The notes: generated by a model from the letters alone, not told the origin. 14,013 nt of DNA from Candidatus Bathycorpusculum sp. (GCA_009779045.1 WREZ01000012.1:1-14013), one strand, 5' to 3'; shown: positions 6,950 through 14,013, counted from the stretch's first letter. A program made the numbers and translations.

Positions 6950-7848
6950 ACAAGAATGATGGAAATAAATGAGAAGATAACTGCAAGCAGGGTAAATGCT
7001 GCAACTATTATTGAAACTATCGCAACAATTTGACGTTCAGTTAAGGGCCGATGATAGGTTATTGCTGTGACAAGACTTCGTTTATGGTCGGATTCAAGCT
7101 TGTTATCTTTGAATGTTATTAGCGCTTTTTTATGTGTAAAGAAAACTGTTAATAGAATTAGAGAGGAATTAAAGATGTAAGGTATTATTGAAATTAACAG
7201 GCTAAGTTTTACGTCAGCGATAACGGCAAAAGAGGCGATGGTCATGCCGATAGCAAAACTGCCAGAGTTACCTACGAATATGTTTCCTTTAAGATTTAAG
7301 GCAGTAAGTATTAGCCAGAAAATTATTGGTCCAAGCATCAATAGATAATAAGTGGATGTTAAAGCTGAGATGCTCATCAGACCTAAGATGACAATAGCAG
7401 GACAAAAAGATTCAAGCCCGTTAAACCCACCGAGCATATTAACTGTGTTAGTTACAATCATAACAATTAGGGGGATTATTAAATAGAAGTACCAAATTCC
7501 GAAATCGATAACCCCAAAGAATGGTAAAGTAATTGATGTACGGGCGTGCATATCCATTGCGAAATAAATCAGAGGTAGTGCTGCAATTAGGGGCATAAAT
7601 GCTTTGTAGCGCCATTTTAGATCCATCCAGTCATCTAGTAACCCCATAAATCCGCCAAAGAGAATGCAAACTGCAAGGGTTAGAGGGGCAGAAACGCCAA
7701 TTGAGACTGAACCAACATTAAGAAAGTAAAGTAGAAAAAGATAAACGGCTGCAAATAGGACGTATAGTACGCCTAAACCATTTGGAATTAGAGGTTTGCC
7801 GTTTTTATGTTGGTCGGGAACTTTTGGAAACACGTTAGTTGTCACCAC
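6946..7848 (-). CDS. GT4-family GlcNAc-1-phosphate transferase (Alg7/AglH/MraY-like)
   Basis: Polytopic membrane enzyme that transfers a sugar-1-phosphate, probably GlcNAc-1-P from UDP-GlcNAc, to dolichyl phosphate on the cytoplasmic face, starting assembly of the lipid-linked N-glycan. Motifs: MGLLDDWMDL (68-77; Asp72, Asp73, Asp76), NTVNMLGGFNGLE (134-146), which is closer to the eukaryotic Alg7 NILAG-NGLE form than to bacterial DG-DGL, GNSGSFAIG (193-201), and a basic cytoplasmic loop near the C-terminus (about 250-271) with His255 and His266. About nine hydrophobic helices. Oddity: the protein begins directly with the first cytoplasmic loop (VPDQHKNGKPLIPNGLG) and lacks the N-terminal helix usual in the family; in-frame TAG at 7860-7858 prevents extension. 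Start GTG at 7848, no clear ribosome site, 14 bases after aglB, so probably translated by coupling. Exact sugar unproven. Confidence 0.9.
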   Translation of the reverse strand: MVTTNVFPKVPDQHKNGKPLIPNGLGVLYVLFAAVYLFLLYFLNVGSVSIGVSAPLTLAVCILFGGFMGLLDDWMDLKWRYKAFMPLIAALPLIYFAMDMHARTSITLPFFGVIDFGIWYFYLIIPLIVMIVTNTVNMLGGFNGLESFCPAIVILGLMSISALTSTYYLLMLGPIIFWLILTALNLKGNIFVGNSGSFAIGMTIASFAVIADVKLSLLISIIPYIFNSSLILLTVFFTHKKALITFKDNKLESDHKRSLVTAITYHRPLTERQIVAIVSIIVAAFTLLAVIFSFISIILV

Positions 7849-7862
7849 ATTAATTGACTAAA

Positions 7863-10133
7863 TTAGTGGTTTGGGTGATCTGCATTGTATTTAGCCCAGT
7901 TAATTTTGAAGAGCCCAACCACAGGGATTAAGTCGCCATATGGACTAAGTTGTTTCTCTGCACCCGAAAGATATACTGGTTCAAAGTATTGTAATCCCAC
8001 ATCTTCCATATCAAGTACTGTAACAAGTCCGCCAGTGTTGTTAGCATAGTTATATTCAATAGAACTTAACAGTTTATAGATAACAGTGTTCATGCCCTGA
8101 TCATTCCACTCCCACCGTCCATAATCACTACTTTTTCCAAATGATTTTTCATCAGTCCAGGTATTGTCTGGTGTCATAAAGCCCTCATTTGTTAGACGGT
8201 CTTTTGCACCTCCAGAAATCCTTGCCATCCATATCCATTTACCTTCATCACCTAACCCGTAGGACATCACATAATATCCAGTAGGTGACTCATCGTATGG
8301 AAAAACGTACAAAGATGTAAAGACCAGTATGTATTGTACATTTTTTTGATCGTATGTAGAAAGCATCGCTAAGGCTTTTTCTTCTGTACTCATGTATACA
8401 AAGCCAAGGTTTTCTATTTGTTCGGCATCAACTGTAGCGTTATCGGCAAGTGTAGTAACATTTCCCATAACACTTAACCAATAACCATAGTCCCACCATG
8501 CAACAACTACATCTGTTGTCTTTAAGTAATTGTTAGTATAGGTTAGCATATTTGTCCATTGTGTTAGTGGTTCAGGTGGAACTAGCGGGAGACCTGCAGA
8601 ACTAATGGAGGTAGGCATATATCCACTAGAGTATGCACGTGGCGTAACACTTGTTTGTTGGGAGCTAAGAGCAAACTGTAGTGGATTGAAAGCAAACTGT
8701 GTCATGAGAATTATGAGTATCAGCAGTATTCCAAGAATACTGTAGCCTTTATCTACGCGTAATAGTTTTCGTTTTGTTTTCAGAACAGCGGTTGGTGTTT
8801 CCTTAAGTAGAGACATGAATGGTTTTAGTAAACCAATTATGCCTATAGCTGCTAGTAGAGCAAATGCTGGCGCGAAAATTGCAAGCAAACGAGCCATTGA
8901 AGCGCCAAAGTAAAGGCCTGTTGCACCAAAGATAAGTAAGAATATGTTACGGTTTGTTGGTTTTTTCAGTGTGAAATATAAACCTACTGTGAAGAATATT
9001 ACAGCCATACCGAGTTCAACATATAGATTGCCCCAGGATGGGACTCTGTGTTCAGCTACTGACGCAATTAATGCATTATCTGCACGAGCGACAGGAGAAA
9101 TAACTGCAATAAATTTACCTGCGACATTACCAAGATAACCAAAGTATACTAAGGGAATAATACCGATAATTGCTACGGAGATCGCAGCTATTACCGCGTG
9201 CATTTTGGTTTTTACGGACATATTGTGACGTTGTAAAAATTCCGCTACAAGCAACACAATGAAGACGCCTATAACAGGGAGCACTGGTGCGGATGTTAGA
9301 TAAGAATAGCCAACCTGTGGGAATTGTATTGCTATAAGTAATGCTAAACCCATAGTTATGCCATAGTTAATTAATAAACGTCGATCATACCGTTTTAGCA
9401 CTACAAGCACAAATACGAAAAGTGCTGCTAAGTCTAAGGCGTAATATGCTGCGCCCCAACCAGTGATAAAGTAAGCTAATGCTAAAGCTGCACCTATGGA
9501 GTAAATCAGGCTTACACGCAAAGAACGTTTTGGATCCATTGATCTAAGGAACATTAATATAAAGAAGAGTAAACCGAGAATCCCTGGAAGTTCAGTATCA
9601 AAGAATCCAAGGGAGCTTCTTTGGATAAATGATGGTGCTAATGCTAAGAAAAGTGCTGCAAATAGACCTACAGCTCGTCCGCCCATATCTTTTCCAATAA
9701 AGTAGATTATTAAACAAGACAGTGTACCCAAAACGACAGCTAATAATGAACAGAACGTCATTAAATCAATATTTACACCTAAAAAGCTAGTTACTTGATA
9801 TAGTGCAGCCGCTGTCATAGGTAATGCTGGGTAAGACCGTGACATATCAAGACCATTAGGATACCATTGCTGATAATTAATCCAATGATCTGTGTATGGT
9901 GAGAATAAACCATTTTTCACCATGTAGTTAGTGAGACTGTATTGATAATAGGGGTCATATTCATTTAAATGAATTTGACCTGATGGAATTTCCCAACGTA
10001 TAGGTAAAATACGTACAGTAAATGCAACCATGAGAATCAGAATTAGTGCTGAAAATACAAAAACAGTGGAGCGATTAAGTTTAAACCGTTTTCCGAAAGA
10101 TTTTAAACCATTACTAAATTGATCATTAGACAT
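7863..10133 (-). CDS. aglB: Oligosaccharyltransferase catalytic subunit AglB (STT3 family)
   Basis: Transfers the preassembled glycan from its dolichol carrier to Asn in N-X-S/T sequons on the outer face of the membrane. 756 aa, usual for the family. One N-terminal helix (about 24-42) leads to an external loop with metal-binding EYDPYYQY (Asp60). The second acidic motif is GFFDTE (Asp179, Glu181). Some dozen helices follow to about 480. The SVAEH motif (358-362) matches the SVSE/TIXE loop, and Arg415 in SMARLL is in the place of the peptide-contacting arginine. The soluble C-terminal domain contains WWDYG (546-550), which recognises the sequon Ser/Thr. I could not place the DK/MI motif with confidence. 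ATG at 10133; GAGGGG lies 13 bases upstream. It is followed at 14 bases by the Alg7-like gene and preceded, across 97 bases, by methyltransferase B. Confidence 0.97.
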   Translation of the reverse strand: MSNDQFSNGLKSFGKRFKLNRSTVFVFSALILILMVAFTVRILPIRWEIPSGQIHLNEYDPYYQYSLTNYMVKNGLFSPYTDHWINYQQWYPNGLDMSRSYPALPMTAAALYQVTSFLGVNIDLMTFCSLLAVVLGTLSCLIIYFIGKDMGGRAVGLFAALFLALAPSFIQRSSLGFFDTELPGILGLLFFILMFLRSMDPKRSLRVSLIYSIGAALALAYFITGWGAAYYALDLAALFVFVLVVLKRYDRRLLINYGITMGLALLIAIQFPQVGYSYLTSAPVLPVIGVFIVLLVAEFLQRHNMSVKTKMHAVIAAISVAIIGIIPLVYFGYLGNVAGKFIAVISPVARADNALIASVAEHRVPSWGNLYVELGMAVIFFTVGLYFTLKKPTNRNIFLLIFGATGLYFGASMARLLAIFAPAFALLAAIGIIGLLKPFMSLLKETPTAVLKTKRKLLRVDKGYSILGILLILIILMTQFAFNPLQFALSSQQTSVTPRAYSSGYMPTSISSAGLPLVPPEPLTQWTNMLTYTNNYLKTTDVVVAWWDYGYWLSVMGNVTTLADNATVDAEQIENLGFVYMSTEEKALAMLSTYDQKNVQYILVFTSLYVFPYDESPTGYYVMSYGLGDEGKWIWMARISGGAKDRLTNEGFMTPDNTWTDEKSFGKSSDYGRWEWNDQGMNTVIYKLLSSIEYNYANNTGGLVTVLDMEDVGLQYFEPVYLSGAEKQLSPYGDLIPVVGLFKINWAKYNADHPNH

Positions 10134-10230
10134 ATAGTTAGTTTCCCCTCACGTTAGTCATTCTCTAATCTGAGTTTATTTTAAGTATATCACATAAGGG
10201 GTTTATTTATGGCTTTTCCAAAAACAACCA

Positions 10231-10953
10231 TTAACTATTCTGTTTTTTTAACTGTTTAACCACATGAAACAGAACCCACGGACTATAACGACCCAGCCTT
10301 CTCAACCCAAATACCCATTCTAACCATGATAAAATAGGCACTAACCCGTTCTGAGACGCCCGACCAAAAGGCAACCAATTATACCCTAACTGGGCACATA
10401 AACTGAAACCAGTCTTAGACAAAACCCGCATAACCCCAGTATAAGAATGCAAGTATGATTTACCCTTTAACCCTTTCAATTTTGCTTTAAAACTTGACAG
10501 ATTACCAAAAGATAGAACACACGTTGAATTGCACTTCAATATGCGATTACATTCCTTTAGAGCAACATCAAATTCAGGAATGTAATCCAATACTTCAATC
10601 ATAAAAGCAGCATCAAAAACTTCATTTTTGAAAGGCAATTTTCTTGCATCAGCAGCTACAATGTGAGCCTGTTTTGCTCGCTGCCTAAGACGCTTAAGAG
10701 AAGCACAATCAACATCTACACTTACCACATTGGTTTTATTGTTTAATGCTAAAAGAGAAATTCTGCCAGATTCAGCACCAACATCAAGAACAAACTCAGA
10801 CTTATAAAAATCAACAGCCTTTGCGATAAAAACTGTTTCTACCTCTGTTAAATATTTCCCCATACGAGTTTTTGCAGCCAATTCCCAATGAGTCTCGCTC
10901 ACAAATATAGAAGCATCATCAGAATGTGTAAAAATTTTCTCTGATTTTTTCAC
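10231..10953 (-). CDS. Class I SAM-dependent methyltransferase, paralogue B
   Basis: 240 aa methyltransferase, about 65% identical to copy A at 1665-2342 from KTRMGKYL onward. Motif I is VLDVGAESG (55-63), strand-2 end SVDVD (78-82), ADARKLPF (101-108), FDAAFMIEVLDYIP (113-126), and the same aromatic C-terminus (YNWLPFG, YSPWVLFHVVKQ). No membrane segment or signal peptide. Start GTG at 10953, with GGAG at 10962-10965 eight bases upstream. The small CxxC gene ends 15 bases before it, so those two are co-transcribed; aglB begins 97 bases downstream on the same strand. Methyltransferases that modify N-glycan sugars are known in archaea (AglP of Haloferax), so a glycan or lipid-carrier substrate is attractive, but that rests on position only. 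Confidence 0.88.
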   Translation of the reverse strand: MKKSEKIFTHSDDASIFVSETHWELAAKTRMGKYLTEVETVFIAKAVDFYKSEFVLDVGAESGRISLLALNNKTNVVSVDVDCASLKRLRQRAKQAHIVAADARKLPFKNEVFDAAFMIEVLDYIPEFDVALKECNRILKCNSTCVLSFGNLSSFKAKLKGLKGKSYLHSYTGVMRVLSKTGFSLCAQLGYNWLPFGRASQNGLVPILSWLEWVFGLRRLGRYSPWVLFHVVKQLKKQNS

Positions 10954-10961
10954 AATTATAG

Positions 10962-10965
10962 CTCC
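10962..10965 (-). promoter_or_regulatory. Shine-Dalgarno GGAG for methyltransferase B
   Basis: GGAG, eight bases before GTG 10953, directly after the stop of the 55-aa gene. It supports the GTG start and operon coupling. Confidence 0.55.
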
Positions 10966-10968
10966 AAA

Positions 10969-11136
10969 TTATTTGTTTACAGATTTTATTTCAACAGTAA
11001 ATGGTGAAAAAGATAACGTTTTATCACACTTTTTACAAGCGCCAGCATATTGATGATCAAATTTATTAGGATAAATAAATTCAACTTCTTCAGCTACAAC
11101 ATAATGATATTCATGACAAATAATACGTTGCGACAT
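10969..11136 (-). CDS. Small CxxC protein, 55 aa, possible zinc ribbon
   Basis: Short gene starting ATG at 11136 and ending TAA at 10969-10971. The product begins MSQRIICHEYHY and carries Cys7, His8, His11, then Cys34-Lys-Lys-Cys37 in GACKKCDKTL. The arrangement (Cys/His, about 25 residues, Cys-x2-Cys) fits a small zinc-binding fold, and the composition is protein-like rather than random. It has no membrane segment. It lies 15 bases upstream of methyltransferase B with that gene's ribosome site in the gap, so they form one transcript. No family recognised and function unknown; it could be a nucleic-acid or protein adaptor. The evidence for it being a real gene is the Cys pattern, a clean ATG, operon spacing and the fact that it fills an otherwise empty stretch. 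Confidence 0.6.
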   Translation of the reverse strand: MSQRIICHEYHYVVAEEVEFIYPNKFDHQYAGACKKCDKTLSFSPFTVEIKSVNK

Positions 11137-11143
11137 TTTGAAT

Positions 11144-11167
11144 CTTAATAGGTATAATCGTATTAAG
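11144..11167. repeat. Inverted repeat in divergent promoter region
   Basis: CTTAATA (11144-11150) and TATTAAG (11161-11167), perfect 7-bp arms separated by 10 bases. It lies 8 bases before the 55-aa gene on the minus strand and about 100 bases before topoisomerase on the plus strand. Arm length and spacing suit a dimeric regulator that could control either or both units. No T-run follows, so it is not an obvious terminator. Confidence 0.4.
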
Positions 11168-11250
11168 GATATTTATTAATTTGTGAACATATGAAATGTT
11201 TAACAGGGCAATAGTGCAAATCGTATGGAGAGCCTTTTCAATTGTTAAGT

Positions 11251-11256
11251 GGGGGT
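11251..11256 (+). promoter_or_regulatory. Ribosome site GGGGGT for topoisomerase
   Basis: G-rich GGGGGT, eight bases before TTG 11265. An in-frame TAA at 11259-11261 excludes any earlier start, so the TTG start is well supported. Confidence 0.55.
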
Positions 11257-11264
11257 ATTAACGT

Positions 11265-13349
11265 TTGAAAAAGTATACGTTAATTATATCTGAAAAACCT
11301 GATGCTGCTAATCGTATAGCTGTAGCTTTAGACGATAAAGGTAAAGCTATACGAGAAAATAGTAATGGTGTGCCTTTTTTTGTAGCAAAAAATGGTGATA
11401 AAGAAATCATTGTGGCTTCAGCCATAGGTCATTTATATACTGTATCTGGTGCAAAAAAGGGATGGTTTTATCCAGTTTTTGATTATCAATGGGTACCACG
11501 TTGGATGGTAAAGAAAGAGTTTTTAAAAAATCGTATTTGGTTAAAAGTAATTTCAAAGTTAGCTGAAGATGCTGAAGAGTTTGTTGATGCTTGTGATTAT
11601 GATATTGAAGGCAGCATAATAGGGTATTGTATTCTTAAATATGCTTGTAATAGTAAAGAGAAAATGGCTAGGCGTATGAAATATTCTACGCTTACGCGAG
11701 AAGAGTTAAGAGAGTCATTTATCAATTTGTTGCCGCAGCTTGATTTTGCACTTATTGAAGCGGGGTTAGCAAGGCATGAAGTAGATTGGTTATATGGTAT
11801 AAATCTATCTCGCGCGTTAACTTTAGCGGTCAAAAATAGTGGAGGCATATACACTACTTTGAGTGCAGGTCGTGTACAAGGGCCAACTTTGAAGTATATA
11901 GAAACCAGAGAAAAAAATATTCGAATTTTCGTTCCAACCCCTTTTTGGAGTATAACAGCAAAAATAAGCATAGATAACCATACATTTGAGTTAGAATATG
12001 AAAAAAAAAGTATTGCAACTAAATCTAATGCAAAAGTTATCAGGGCAGCATGTAAAGTCAAAGAGGGCCAAATTATTAAAATTGATGAAAAAAAGTTTCA
12101 ACAAAAACCACCTGTACCATTTGACTTAGGTACGCTTCAAAGTGAAGCGTACAGGCTTTTTAGATATACCCCTATGCAAACAGCTAAAATTGCTCAACAT
12201 CTCTACATTAACGCCTTAATTTCTTATCCAAGAACAAGTAGCCAAAAATTACCACCCTCCATAGACTACAATAATATACTTAGAAAACTCAGCAAATCAG
12301 CAATGTATCAAAAGTTAACACAGAAACTTTTAGCTCAACCTATGCTAAAACCCAATGAAGGCCCTAAATTTGATCCTGCTCATCCAGCTATTTACCCAAC
12401 AGGTAATCTGCCTGAGAAAGTATTAGATACTACGGCAAAAAACATTTATGACCTAATTGTTAAACGGTTTTTAGCTGTTTTCGGTGAACCGGCTCTTAAA
12501 CAAAGCCTTAAAGTCTCAATAAACATTAATCAGAACTTATTTTTTATGATGTGTTATCATACATTAAAAGAAGGCTGGATAGAATATTACAAGTCGTATG
12601 TGAATTCTAAGGATATTTCGTTGCCGCTTTTTTTTGAGGGACAAAAAGTTGTAGTAAAAAAGGTAACTTTAAAAGATAATTTCACTAAACCGCCTCCAAG
12701 ATTTAATCCGCGAAGTCTTCTTAAAAAAATGGAAAAAGAGGAAATAGGTACCAAGGCAACTCGTGCAAATATAATTCAGACATTATATGATCGCAAATAT
12801 TTAGAGGGCAAACAAAACATGAGCATAACTGATCTTGGTTTTGAAGTAACTGAGGTTTTAAGACAGCATTGTCCAAGGGTTATCTCATCTGAAATGACAA
12901 AAAAACTTGAAGAGAAAATGGAACAAATCCAATTAAAACAAGAAACCAGACAAAACGTGATAGCTATCACCATTGAAAATCTAAAAAATGTTACAGAAAC
13001 ACTTAAACAAAAACAGTTAGAGATTGGAACACAACTTGGGCAGAAAATTAAGCAAATACGGTTTAAAAAACAAACCATAGGAAATTGTCCAAAATGTCAA
13101 ACAGGAACCCTTGTAATTATTAACTCCAAAAAAACCGGTAAACGTTTTGTCGGTTGCACTAACTTTTTTGAAAACAAATGCGACACTTCATTTCCACTAC
13201 CACAAAAAGGTGCAATAGAACCGTTAGCAACACCCTGTAAAACTTGCGGTTACCCAGTTATCAAAAATTTAGGTAACCCAAAACACCCATGGAAAATGTG
13301 TCTTAATCTTAACTGTCCAACAAAAGAGATGAAAAAAAATGAGTTGTAA
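11265..13349 (+). CDS. topA: Type IA DNA topoisomerase (archaeal TopA/Topo III-like)
   Basis: Relaxes or decatenates DNA by cutting one strand through a 5'-phosphotyrosine and passing the other. 694 aa. The N-terminal Toprim domain has Glu10 in ISEKPDAA and the acidic ACDYDIEG (Asp111, Asp113, Glu115). The gate domain holds LSAGRVQGPTLK (199-210), and the active site ISYPRTSS gives catalytic Tyr321 with Arg323. HPAIYPTG (373-380) and GTKATRANII (495-504) are further type IA signatures. Two C-terminal C4 zinc ribbons follow: Cys608, 611, 631, 639 and Cys658, 661, 679, 684. There is no helicase module, so it is not reverse gyrase. TTG start with GGGGGT ribosome site. It overlaps the next gene by 11 bases. 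Relaxing versus decatenating role cannot be told from sequence. Confidence 0.97.
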   Translation: MKKYTLIISEKPDAANRIAVALDDKGKAIRENSNGVPFFVAKNGDKEIIVASAIGHLYTVSGAKKGWFYPVFDYQWVPRWMVKKEFLKNRIWLKVISKLAEDAEEFVDACDYDIEGSIIGYCILKYACNSKEKMARRMKYSTLTREELRESFINLLPQLDFALIEAGLARHEVDWLYGINLSRALTLAVKNSGGIYTTLSAGRVQGPTLKYIETREKNIRIFVPTPFWSITAKISIDNHTFELEYEKKSIATKSNAKVIRAACKVKEGQIIKIDEKKFQQKPPVPFDLGTLQSEAYRLFRYTPMQTAKIAQHLYINALISYPRTSSQKLPPSIDYNNILRKLSKSAMYQKLTQKLLAQPMLKPNEGPKFDPAHPAIYPTGNLPEKVLDTTAKNIYDLIVKRFLAVFGEPALKQSLKVSININQNLFFMMCYHTLKEGWIEYYKSYVNSKDISLPLFFEGQKVVVKKVTLKDNFTKPPPRFNPRSLLKKMEKEEIGTKATRANIIQTLYDRKYLEGKQNMSITDLGFEVTEVLRQHCPRVISSEMTKKLEEKMEQIQLKQETRQNVIAITIENLKNVTETLKQKQLEIGTQLGQKIKQIRFKKQTIGNCPKCQTGTLVIINSKKTGKRFVGCTNFFENKCDTSFPLPQKGAIEPLATPCKTCGYPVIKNLGNPKHPWKMCLNLNCPTKEMKKNEL

Positions 13350-13569
13350 AATTTGTGGTCGTCCGAGCAAAAAAGAGAATTATTGTAATTTGCATTTGAA
13401 GGCTTATCAAAATATTTGTGAAAAATTTGAGGCTTGGAATAACGCATTAGAGGTTTCTTGGATAGATTATTTAGTTAGTATTTCGAAAAATTCATTAACT
13501 GGAGAATGGGCTAAAGAAGTAGTAAAGTATCTAATTGAGGACGAGAGTAGAAATGTCAAAGAAAAATAA
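13339..13569 (+). CDS. Small zinc-finger protein, 76 aa
   Basis: Short protein with an N-terminal zinc knuckle, MSCKICGRPSKKENYCNLH: Cys3, Cys6, Cys16 and His19 (CxxC-x9-CxxH). A helical, Trp-containing part follows (AYQNICEKFEAW, then a second helix around SWIDYLVSI, then GEWAKEVVKYLIED). I recall similar small archaeal proteins of unknown function with this knuckle plus GEW-KEV ending, so the gene is probably conserved. The start ATG at 13339 lies inside the topoisomerase end (11-base overlap) behind GAGAT, and its own end overlaps the next gene by 17 bases, so all three are translated from one message. A nucleic-acid-binding or topoisomerase-associated role is possible but not shown. Confidence 0.82.
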   Translation: MSCKICGRPSKKENYCNLHLKAYQNICEKFEAWNNALEVSWIDYLVSISKNSLTGEWAKEVVKYLIEDESRNVKEK

Positions 13570-14005
13570 GAAGCAACCACAACAGAAACCAACATCTACA
13601 GCCACTCAATCGTCAATGTCATTTTCACTTAACAAATGGTTCAAAAAAATTGTAACAACTTATCCAACTGCCCTAATTATAATAGTTATCATTATTGGTT
13701 ATGCATTGTTTCTGTTTGGAGGGGGGTTATTCACTGTAGCAAATAAAGTTCCGCCCTCTATGTATTATGAAAACAAATTTTACTTTTTATATCCAGGTAT
13801 TAGCGATCAGTTTATCGCAGATACAGCAATATCTGTAATGTTGTACCTCATGGGGTTTGCTGGTTTGTTAACAATTTATCGAAGTACTAAGAGTGCTAAT
13901 AAACCAAGGCAAGCATACATGTTACTGATTGCGGGTATCAGTCTTGTGCTGTTATCATACATATTCCTTGAAAGCGCAATCAGCATCAAAATAGCAGGAA
14001 TATAG
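13553..14005 (+). CDS. OSTC/OST3-OST6-like oligosaccharyltransferase accessory subunit (putative)
   Basis: Membrane protein of 150 aa with a polar, Lys/Gln-rich N-terminus (1-36) and three hydrophobic helices (about 39-61, 89-109, 121-140). Compared from memory with human OSTC (149 aa, three helices, cytosolic polar N-terminus), it shows the same order of features: helix 1 ending in a GG-rich turn, then VPPSM (66-70; eukaryotic VEPPS), then SDQFIAD (84-90; NGQYIMEG) entering helix 2, YRSTKSANKP (109-118; DRSNAPNIP), and helix 3 with LLIAG and LVLLS. No thioredoxin domain, so it is OSTC-like rather than full OST3/OST6. In eukaryotes these subunits link the catalytic STT3 to the Sec61 translocon. 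ATG at 13553 is preferred; an in-frame TTG at 13535 would add six residues. Third gene of the topoisomerase operon. The assignment is by eye and needs profile confirmation. Confidence 0.75.
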   Translation: MSKKNKKQPQQKPTSTATQSSMSFSLNKWFKKIVTTYPTALIIIVIIIGYALFLFGGGLFTVANKVPPSMYYENKFYFLYPGISDQFIADTAISVMLYLMGFAGLLTIYRSTKSANKPRQAYMLLIAGISLVLLSYIFLESAISIKIAGI

Positions 14006-14013
14006 CATAACTA

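Noticed and set aside
10954..11264. TGATGA strings considered as C boxes of a C/D guide RNA
   Set aside because: No matching CTGA D box at proper spacing on the same strand; the string lies in the antisense of the 55-aa gene.
11597..12061. 154-codon open frame on the minus strand inside the topoisomerase gene
   Set aside because: Antisense shadow of a clearly conserved coding region; no family motifs and no ribosome site. Other antisense frames inside the polymerase, aglB and m5C methyltransferase genes were rejected in the same way.
11265..13349. Reverse gyrase as an alternative for the topoisomerase
   Set aside because: No N-terminal helicase domain; the Toprim domain begins within the first ten residues.

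Overview
The window is archaeal and AT-rich. It carries a crenarchaeal-type family B replicative polymerase, prefoldin beta, a DUF3194 protein, an archaeal AglB oligosaccharyltransferase, an Alg7-like GlcNAc-1-phosphate transferase and an archaeal type IA topoisomerase with zinc ribbons. The Sulfolobus Dpo1-like layout of the polymerase points to the TACK superphylum (Thermoproteota). Bathyarchaeia is my best guess, but that placement is inference. I see no rRNA, tRNA, CRISPR, transposon or phage gene. Thirteen protein genes fill most of the sequence, and about half start at TTG or GTG.

Layout, left to right: a minus-strand operon, prefoldin beta > DUF3194 > DHH phosphoesterase, whose last gene runs off the left edge (1-1507). 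A lone minus-strand SAM methyltransferase, copy A (1665-2342). A minus-strand NOL1/NOP2/Sun RNA cytosine-5 methyltransferase (2567-3916). A 285-base divergent intergenic region with a cluster of CAGTT half-sites. The plus-strand DNA polymerase (4202-6949), whose stop overlaps by 4 bases the stop of the convergent minus-strand group: 55-aa CxxC protein > SAM methyltransferase copy B > aglB > Alg7-like transferase (transcribed right to left, 11136 to 6946). A divergent promoter region (11137-11264). A tight plus-strand operon, topoisomerase > 76-aa zinc-finger protein > 150-aa membrane protein (11265-14005).

Main theme: three proteins belong, or probably belong, to N-glycosylation at opposite ends of the pathway. 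The Alg7-like enzyme loads the first sugar phosphate on the lipid carrier, and AglB transfers the finished glycan to protein. The last gene in the window, co-transcribed with topoisomerase, encodes a three-helix membrane protein that by eye matches the eukaryotic OSTC/OST3-OST6 family of oligosaccharyltransferase accessory subunits in length, topology and several motifs. If this holds, the organism has a eukaryote-like multi-subunit OST, and this is the most interesting observation here. Two paralogous methyltransferases (about 65% identical), one next to aglB, may modify the glycan or its precursor; that is a hypothesis. The rest is information-processing housekeeping: replication, topology, RNA modification, protein folding and RNA/DNA end processing.
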